Source: Treponema sp.
GTDB lineage: Bacteria; Spirochaetota; Spirochaetia; Treponematales; Breznakiellaceae
Direction: 5' to 3'
NCBI GenBank assembly: GCA_031267675.1
Contig: JAIRYT010000029.1
Location: 1-50,101 of the forward strand
DNA: 50,101 nt
The notes under the pieces were generated by a model. It saw only the letters and a program-made list of their open reading frames with translations, did no database searches and was not told the origin of the DNA. Shown here piece by piece: positions 45,235 to 50,101 of the stretch. A program made the position numbers and the translations under genes. How positions within the stretch are numbered: position 1 is the stretch's first letter; each line of letters begins with the position of its first letter.

Positions 45235-46286
45235 TTTGCCGCCTTTGTTCTACGGGTCAACGCGTAGATGATCATTCCGTTGGAAATAAGAATGCGTATA
45301 ACTTCTGACATGTCGGTTTTTAGAACGCTGTTGACGACGCTTGGCGTCATGGCAAGAATGCTTTGAAAGAGGAATGTTCCCACCACGACATTGACAATGC
45401 CCGCCTTGTTTACCGAAGCTCCGCCCAAAAGCACCGCCGCCACGGCGGGAAACGCCATATAGAGCGGCGCGTTGTACAGCTGTATAAAACCAAAACTCTG
45501 CTGGTAAACCAGAATGCCGACCGCGCCGTAGATTGTCGACACCACTACGCTGATAATGCGCATACGGTTTGATGAAACGCCCCCGGCCCGGGCAAAGTCA
45601 GGGTTGGAGCCGACAGCCGTCAACGCGGTACCGGTTTTGCTCCGCATAAAAATCCACATAATAAACGCCATAACGGCAAAAAATAAAATGGACCCGGTGG
45701 GGAATTCAAAATTACCCGCCTTTGGGGCCAAAAAATTGTTAAGCACGTGCGACCAGTAACCGTCAAGTGTAATCGTTGTCCGCAGGCCCTGCCCCGTATA
45801 TCCCCATACCATTGTTGGATTGGTAAAGGGAATAATAAGCCACATAATCGCCATAAAGGTAACAATGGAAAAACCGACATACATGGCGATGGTCATTTCT
45901 TCGCCTTTGACTTTGTTAAGAAGCATGCCGTACAAAAGGCCCAGGACTATCGCAAAGGGCAGGGAAAAAACAAGCGCCGCGCCAAAGCCTAATATTCCCG
46001 TTAAATGCAGCTGCATGGAAATGGTTGATCCCAGCAGCCCCGCGATAATTCCCACCGGCAAACCAAAATTAAGCCCCGCGCCCGCCTGCATCATCGGCAC
46101 CATCGCAAGCACCATAACGCCGTTTTGGCCAAAGCGTACGATTACGTCTTTAAGCGAGTTGGACACGCTTACGCCTACTACCGGCGCGGCGATAAAAAGG
46201 GCCGCCACAAAGAAAAAGATGATAAGCCGCGGCCAGCCAAAGTCAGAAATAAAGGCGCTTATTTTTTCGTTAATACCCTTTGTCAT
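45231..46286 (-). CDS. ABC importer permease 1 (DUF3798-type system)
   Basis: The 351-residue protein is a multi-helix permease with G-A-G-L-N-F-G-L-P-V-G-I-I-A-G at about residue 70. A-V-L-L-G-G-A-S-V-N-K-A-G lies in the coupling loop, paralleling permease 2. The G-x-N-F-G motif replaces the G-G-I-D-L-S-V-G of ribose-type permeases, so this branch is separate from the sugar importer at 32.4 kb. It overlaps the ATPase gene before it and permease 2 after it by four bases each, typical of strict co-translation. Confidence 0.92.
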   Translation of the reverse strand: MTKGINEKISAFISDFGWPRLIIFFFVAALFIAAPVVGVSVSNSLKDVIVRFGQNGVMVLAMVPMMQAGAGLNFGLPVGIIAGLLGSTISMQLHLTGILGFGAALVFSLPFAIVLGLLYGMLLNKVKGEEMTIAMYVGFSIVTFMAIMWLIIPFTNPTMVWGYTGQGLRTTITLDGYWSHVLNNFLAPKAGNFEFPTGSILFFAVMAFIMWIFMRSKTGTALTAVGSNPDFARAGGVSSNRMRIISVVVSTIYGAVGILVYQQSFGFIQLYNAPLYMAFPAVAAVLLGGASVNKAGIVNVVVGTFLFQSILAMTPSVVNSVLKTDMSEVIRILISNGMIIYALTRRTKAAK

Positions 46287-47863
46287 GCTTCCTCCGGCGG
46301 GAATGTACCGGCCATGAACATTCCGAATTCCGCCGCCGGCCGGTCGGGGGCCAGAATTCCCGCAATTTTTCCTTCGGAAACAATGGCGACCCGGTCGCAG
46401 ATTGAGCGGAGTTCTTCAAGCTCGCTTGACACCATAACAATGGTGGTGCCCTGTTCGCGGTTATAGGAAAGCAGGGTGTCAAGCACAATTTTTTTTGCCC
46501 CGACGTCAATGCCGCGCGTCGGCTCCGATACAAACAATAAACGCGGCTTAAGCGCGAACGCTTTTGCAAGGCATACTTTTTGCTGGTTGCCGCCGGACAA
46601 TTCCCGGGCCGGCTGGCGGCACGAGGTGCATTTAATCTCAAGTTTTGCGATATATTCGTCCGCCAGGCGGCGCATTGCTTTTTCATCGCGCTGGGTTATC
46701 AGGCCGAAAAAATGTTTTAAAAACGCGCCCTGGGACTGCATCGCGCCAAACGCGATATTCCAGTCAAGGCTTTCGTCCAAAAGCAGGCCGACTCCCCGGC
46801 GGTCCTCCGAAACAAAGGCCATGCCCGCTTTAAGAACCGCGGCGGGATCGCCCAGGGGAATTTCGTTTCCGTCAAAAAAGATTTTACCGCCCGAAGGAAA
46901 AAGCCCCATAATCCCGTTGGGGATGCCGAGCTTTCCCTGACCGGCAAGTCCGCCAATGCCAAAAATCTCGCCCTGTTTTACCGAAAACGAAATATTCCGC
47001 ACGGTTTCGCCGGGCATATCGACCCAGAGCTTTTCGACGCTGAACGCTTCGCCCGTTAGATCGCGGTTTTTTTCTTTTGTATCTTTATCGATCTCGCGTC
47101 CGACCATCCAGACGGCAAGATCCGCTGCCTTTAAATTATCGTTTTTTTGATCTTTTATTACCCTGCCGTCCCTTAGTACAATAACGCGGCTGGCGGCCTG
47201 GGTAATTTCATGAAGCCGGTGGCTGATAAAAATAATGCCGATTCCGCTTGAGGCAAGGCTTTTAAGCGCGTTAAGCAGCACTTCCGCTTCCGATTCGGTA
47301 AGCACCGCGGTAGGCTCGTCAAGCACCAGTATTTTAATGTTTTCGCGGTCAATTTCGCGGGCGATTTCGGTAAACTGTTTATGGCCGACCGGCATTTCAG
47401 AAACCAGCATGGACGGTTCGATTTTAACGCCCAGCCGGTCTATCGCGCTTTTGGCGTGTTCCATCATAAGATCGCGCCGCAGTGTTGACAGGCGCGGCCC
47501 AAAAACGCTTGTCGCGTAATTGCTTTTTACCGGCTCGCGGTCAAGCATAATATTTTCCGCCGCCTCGAAACCGGGGATAAGCGAAAATTCCTGGTGAACC
47601 ATGCCAAACCCGGCATCCAGAGCGTCGAAGGGACTGGTAAAGGACACCTCGTTCCCATCCAGAAATATCCGGCCGCGGTAACCGCCTGTTTCGGCGATTG
47701 CCGGCATGCCAAACAGGATGCTCATCAATGTAGTCTTGCCGGCGCCGTTTTCGCCGACAAGACCCAGAATTTCTCCCCTTTCAAGGGAGAAATTCACATC
47801 CTCCAGAACGGAAGCGCCGTAAAAGTCCTTTGACACCCCTTCCAGTTTTAGAAGAGGCGCCAC
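46283..47863 (-). CDS. ABC importer ATPase (DUF3798-type system)
   Basis: The 526-residue protein has two ABC domains. Domain 1 has Walker A GENGAGKT, V-H-Q-E-F-S-L-I-P, M-P-V-G-H-K-Q-F in the signature position and L-D-E-P-T-A-V-L-T. Domain 2 has the altered P-loop G-L-A-G-Q-G-K, signature L-S-G-G-N-Q-Q-K and a Walker B reading F-V-S-E-P-T-R-G-I-D, with serine where aspartate is usual. The start chosen is the GTG at 47863, two bases after the binding-protein stop, with an AGGAAGG ribosome site. A longer frame from 48037 would overlap that gene with arginine-rich unconserved sequence. Confidence 0.92.
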   Translation of the reverse strand: MAPLLKLEGVSKDFYGASVLEDVNFSLERGEILGLVGENGAGKTTLMSILFGMPAIAETGGYRGRIFLDGNEVSFTSPFDALDAGFGMVHQEFSLIPGFEAAENIMLDREPVKSNYATSVFGPRLSTLRRDLMMEHAKSAIDRLGVKIEPSMLVSEMPVGHKQFTEIAREIDRENIKILVLDEPTAVLTESEAEVLLNALKSLASSGIGIIFISHRLHEITQAASRVIVLRDGRVIKDQKNDNLKAADLAVWMVGREIDKDTKEKNRDLTGEAFSVEKLWVDMPGETVRNISFSVKQGEIFGIGGLAGQGKLGIPNGIMGLFPSGGKIFFDGNEIPLGDPAAVLKAGMAFVSEDRRGVGLLLDESLDWNIAFGAMQSQGAFLKHFFGLITQRDEKAMRRLADEYIAKLEIKCTSCRQPARELSGGNQQKVCLAKAFALKPRLLFVSEPTRGIDVGAKKIVLDTLLSYNREQGTTIVMVSSELEELRSICDRVAIVSEGKIAGILAPDRPAAEFGMFMAGTFPPEEA

Positions 47864-47865
47864 GA

Positions 47866-49095
47866 CTAGCCTTCCTGCTGCTGGAACGTAATCTGGTAGT
47901 ACTTTTCGGGTACATTCTGTTCCGTCGTGGGAAGGAACTTTCCGGGGCTGCCCATGATGTAGGTATCCATAAAGATCAGCACCTGGTTGGCGGCGCGGAC
48001 GCCGGTATTGGCGTCGATATAGTAACCGCCGTTCCATTTGGCGCCGGGAGTAAATTCACCTAGAGCCGCATAAAGATCGTCAAGATTGCCCAGCTGGGCG
48101 GAGTTGTCGATAATTCGCTTGGCAAACTCGCCAAGACCGGCGCTGGCGCTAAAGCCGTAGGAGAACGCCCATGTGCCGAAGCGGTTCGATCCGCCCTGGG
48201 CGTTTACCGCCTCTTCGACCTTTGCAAGAATCGCGGGGAAATCTCCCGTTTCGGCGGAAAGGTTTATACCGAGCGCTCCCGGGTACCCCATAAGGGGAGA
48301 GGGAAGGTCGGCCTCGACAAACATGCCGCCGTAGGTAAGCAATTGTTTGAGCAGCGGTTCGGTGTGGGCGTCATTGGTGCAGAAGAAGACGGTGTCTTTT
48401 CCGTATTGGGCGATCCACTGGGGCGTTTGTTCAAGAATAGACTGCTGGGCTCCGGCAACGCCGACGTCGCTTGTCGGGTCCGGCGCGGTGGCAAATACAA
48501 ACTGAATTCCCAAATCGTTACAGGCGGCTTCCATAATCTGCCGCCGCAGACCCAGCGTTTCGTAGCTCATGTGACGGGGAAATGAAATGTGCACAAAGGT
48601 TTTTGCGCCCAGCTGTTTGGCGGCCCAGGGAATGGTATAACCGCGCGAAATAAAATCGGCGGAAATGGCAAGATCGGCCGCGCCCTGGATTACCAGGGGA
48701 TCTTCGTGGGCTTCGCCGGCAAAAAGCAGAATATCGTCCCGTTTTTCGCGGACCCGTTTAAACGCTTCGGCGGTTCCCGGCACCGCCTGGTTTACAATAA
48801 TCGCCTTCATTTTGGGATCGTCGGCAAGAGCGACAATCTGCGAAATGGTCACTTCCTGCTGTTCCATAAAGTTGTCGGGATAGGTAATGTGCTGGATAAT
48901 ACCGCCTTCGGCGGCCCTTCCGTAGCGGGCGATAAGCTCTTCCGCGCCCCTAAGGTCGTCCTCTGACTGGGAAACGGTCCCGGTACAGATGCCAATGTGG
49001 TACGCGGCTCCGCCGCTTTGCGCGGTCCCTCCCCCGCAGGAAACAAACAGCGCCGCGAGTACCGCAAGCGCCGGTACGGCAAATAATCTCTTCAT
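47866..49095 (-). CDS. DUF3798-type substrate-binding lipoprotein
   Basis: The 409-residue protein has a lipoprotein signal with lipobox F-V-S-C (C20) and a periplasmic-binding-protein-like body. It contains H-I-G-I-C-T-G-T-V-S-Q-S-E-D-D near the N-terminus, then Y-P-D-N-F-M-E-Q-Q-E, I-I-V-N-Q-A-V-P-G-T and H-I-S-F-P-R-H-M, which fit DUF3798. The ligand of this family is not established. It heads a four-gene minus-strand transport operon with one two-domain ATPase and two permeases. The ATG has an AAGGAGG site. Two direct repeats upstream may be regulatory. Confidence 0.9.
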   Translation of the reverse strand: MKRLFAVPALAVLAALFVSCGGGTAQSGGAAYHIGICTGTVSQSEDDLRGAEELIARYGRAAEGGIIQHITYPDNFMEQQEVTISQIVALADDPKMKAIIVNQAVPGTAEAFKRVREKRDDILLFAGEAHEDPLVIQGAADLAISADFISRGYTIPWAAKQLGAKTFVHISFPRHMSYETLGLRRQIMEAACNDLGIQFVFATAPDPTSDVGVAGAQQSILEQTPQWIAQYGKDTVFFCTNDAHTEPLLKQLLTYGGMFVEADLPSPLMGYPGALGINLSAETGDFPAILAKVEEAVNAQGGSNRFGTWAFSYGFSASAGLGEFAKRIIDNSAQLGNLDDLYAALGEFTPGAKWNGGYYIDANTGVRAANQVLIFMDTYIMGSPGKFLPTTEQNVPEKYYQITFQQQEG

Positions 49096-49116
49096 ACGAT
49101 AGTTCCTCCTTACATA

Positions 49117-49161
49117 GAACTGGTCTTTTTAAAGTATGTACCATAACGGGGGAACTGGTCT
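49117..49161 (-). promoter_or_regulatory. Paired GAACTGGTCT direct repeats upstream of the importer
   Basis: The 10-base sequence GAACTGGTCT occurs at 49117-49126 and again at 49152-49161, 35 bases apart (a little over three helical turns). They lie within 70 bases upstream of the binding-protein start. Direct repeats at this spacing can bind a regulator dimer, but no promoter boxes were firmly placed. Confidence 0.35.
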
Positions 49162-49171
49162 ACAGTTCGTT

Positions 49172-49431
49172 TTTGGACCACAAACCTCACTAACCGTCAC
49201 GAACTTTGGACCACAAACTTCACTAACCGTCCCGAACTTTTGTCAGAAATCTCTTTTTTGTTCGTACCGTTGGCGGCGTTCGTGGTGATTCTCCTTGGAC
49301 CAATCACCACCAACCCCGCTAACTATCACGAACTTTTTGTCTGGAAAATTCCATCTTTTTTGTTCGTGCTGGTGATGTTCGTGGTGGTGATCCCCTCTTC
49401 CGTGCCGTTGGCGGCGTTCGTGGTGATTCTC
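49172..49431. repeat. Dispersed repeat copies, cluster 2, plus a 27-bp exact direct repeat
   Basis: Two near-identical tandem copies lie at 49172-49207 and 49205-49241, and a third, diverged, at about 49305-49339. The motif is TTTGGACCACAAACCTCACT followed by AACCGTCACGAACTTT, the same family as at 25.3-25.5 kb. A separate exact 27-base direct repeat occupies 49267-49293 and 49405-49431; the second copy and part of the third motif copy lie inside the 3' end of the 210-residue gene. Confidence 0.8.
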
Positions 49432-49958
49432 TCTTCCGGGGCCGTGTCCGGGAAGATGCCGCCGCAGACGGAAAAGTGGGTAATGGGGTATGCGGAGTAG
49501 CGGTCGAGTTCCCGGCGGCTTTTCCAGATTTTTTCCGCAGCCCCGCCGATAAGGATCACTTTTCCCACCGGGCCCAGGGCGGCAAGTTCCTTGACCAGGG
49601 TTTTGACGTTCCGGTCAAGGGCGGTTTTGTCCTTTTTGAGGAAGTCCAGGACTTCCGTGGTGGAGGAGCGGGGGCAGTCTTTGACGATGCCGGTTATGTA
49701 GGCGCCGCCGAAGGGGGGCCTGCCGAAAATGGAGGCAAAGATTTTTTCGCGGCTCCCCGAATGGCTGTGGTAGTTTGTCCAGGGGACCTGGCCCTCCAGT
49801 TCCTGTGAGGCGTTGAGGCCGGCAAACACATAATCGGCATGGAGGGAGGGGACGGCCTGTTCGATAAGGTTGTATACTTCATCGCCCTCGCCCCAGACGG
49901 CCCAACTGGCGTATCTTCCGTAGGCTTTTTTTAACGCTTCGTACCGGTTTCTGGTCAT
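49326..49958 (-). CDS. Unknown protein, possibly DUF1643/uracil-glycosylase-like fold
   Basis: The 210-residue protein has a core (residues 1-170) with F-A-G-L-N-A-S-Q, W-T-N-Y-H-S-H-S, I-F-G-R-P-P-F-G-G-A-Y-I-T-G-I-V-K-D and V-I-L-I-G-G-A-A-E-K. These strands suggest a DUF1643-like or uracil-DNA-glycosylase-like alpha/beta fold, a weak assignment. The last ~40 residues are rich in T, N, E and K (I-T-T-N-A-A-N-G-T-E-E-G) and are encoded by the dispersed repeat, so they look like a recent read-through extension. The ATG has an AGGAGG site eight bases upstream. Confidence 0.7.
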   Translation of the reverse strand: MTRNRYEALKKAYGRYASWAVWGEGDEVYNLIEQAVPSLHADYVFAGLNASQELEGQVPWTNYHSHSGSREKIFASIFGRPPFGGAYITGIVKDCPRSSTTEVLDFLKKDKTALDRNVKTLVKELAALGPVGKVILIGGAAEKIWKSRRELDRYSAYPITHFSVCGGIFPDTAPEERITTNAANGTEEGITTTNITSTNKKDGIFQTKSS

Positions 49959-49983
49959 TGTGCCGCCTCCTGTAAAAAGTCAA

Positions 49984-50101
49984 CTACCGGACACCTATGC
50001 CTGCCCGGGTAAATCCGCCGTTGCCGCCACCGCCGGGGTTGGAACAGGCCGCAAAGCCCAGGAGCAGAGGGAATAGAGGTAAAAGGAAAAAACTACTTAA
50101 C
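49984..50101 (-). CDS. C-terminal end of a tiny lipoprotein (runs off the window)
   Basis: On the minus strand, an open frame enters from beyond the right edge and ends at the TAG at 49984-49986. It reads L-S-S-F-F-L-L-P-L-F-P-L-L-L-G-F-A-A-C-S-N-P-G-G-G-G-N-G-G-F-T and stops eight residues later. This is a hydrophobic signal with a lipobox (F-A-A-C) and a glycine-rich linker, but only about 20 residues of mature protein. The ATG lies outside the window. It may be a micro-lipoprotein, or the signal end of a larger gene cut short by a stop. Confidence 0.55.
   Translation of the reverse strand, partial: LSSFFLLPLFPLLLGFAACSNPGGGGNGGFTRAGIGVR

Overview
The window looks like a chromosomal segment of a host-associated spirochaete, most plausibly a gut (termite-type) Treponema. 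This rests on gene style and content, not on a marker gene: GC is about 50%, there are many lipoproteins with short GC lipoboxes, a Cache-type chemoreceptor, sugar ABC importers with one ATPase carrying two nucleotide-binding domains, a DUF3798 binding-protein transporter, and several long proteins of unknown function. No rRNA, tRNA, CRISPR array, transposase or phage gene was seen.

Layout. 1-430 is a tandem array of about six 65/71-bp units built from hairpins. 431-9.9 kb holds a TPR protein with a degenerate Mrr-like tail, then a minus-strand cluster (unknown protein, glnS, a DUF362 ferredoxin protein, a U32 peptidase-family protein), a divergent 660-residue unknown protein, and ssb. 10.2-13.3 kb is a membrane cluster: a membrane-bound ClpP-like NfeD, the flotillin-like FloA and a small membrane protein. 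13.3-16.1 kb is an accessory patch: a repeat-rich 700-bp gap, an AT-rich Lsa-type ABC-F ribosome-protection gene, and the remains of a PIN-domain gene. 16.1-25.3 kb carries an HD-domain protein, a chemoreceptor, an MFS transporter, cutC, nadE, a secreted alpha/beta hydrolase and a LarA-type racemase with every cofactor-binding residue. 25.6-28.5 kb has a membrane-anchored VWA protein and proS. 28.5-34.4 kb is a sugar operon with a consensus promoter and a strong terminator: Gfo/Idh/MocA dehydrogenase, TIM-barrel isomerase/epimerase, and an ATPase-permease-binding protein importer. 34.5-40.2 kb is a three-gene overlapping signalling operon: a Cache-HAMP-GAF-HPt receptor without a kinase domain, a diacylglycerol-kinase-family protein, and a hybrid histidine kinase. 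40.3-49.1 kb holds eno, a small membrane protein overlapping a trypsin-like lipoprotein protease, and a four-gene ABC importer of the DUF3798 type. The right edge has a short unknown protein whose tail runs into dispersed repeats, and the end of a tiny lipoprotein.

The most interesting items are: (i) a structured repeat family in which stem sequences change in compensating pairs while loops stay fixed, once inside the leader of the sugar operon; (ii) the overlapping HPt receptor, lipid-kinase-like and hybrid-kinase operon, which looks like a self-contained phosphorelay with a possible lipid output; (iii) two genes whose predicted promoters put the transcription start at or next to the start codon; (iv) a dispersed direct-repeat family that appears to have become part of a protein's C-terminus; and (v) an AT-rich antibiotic-resistance-type ABC-F gene next to degraded DNA. 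All domain calls come from reading motifs by eye; no database search was run.
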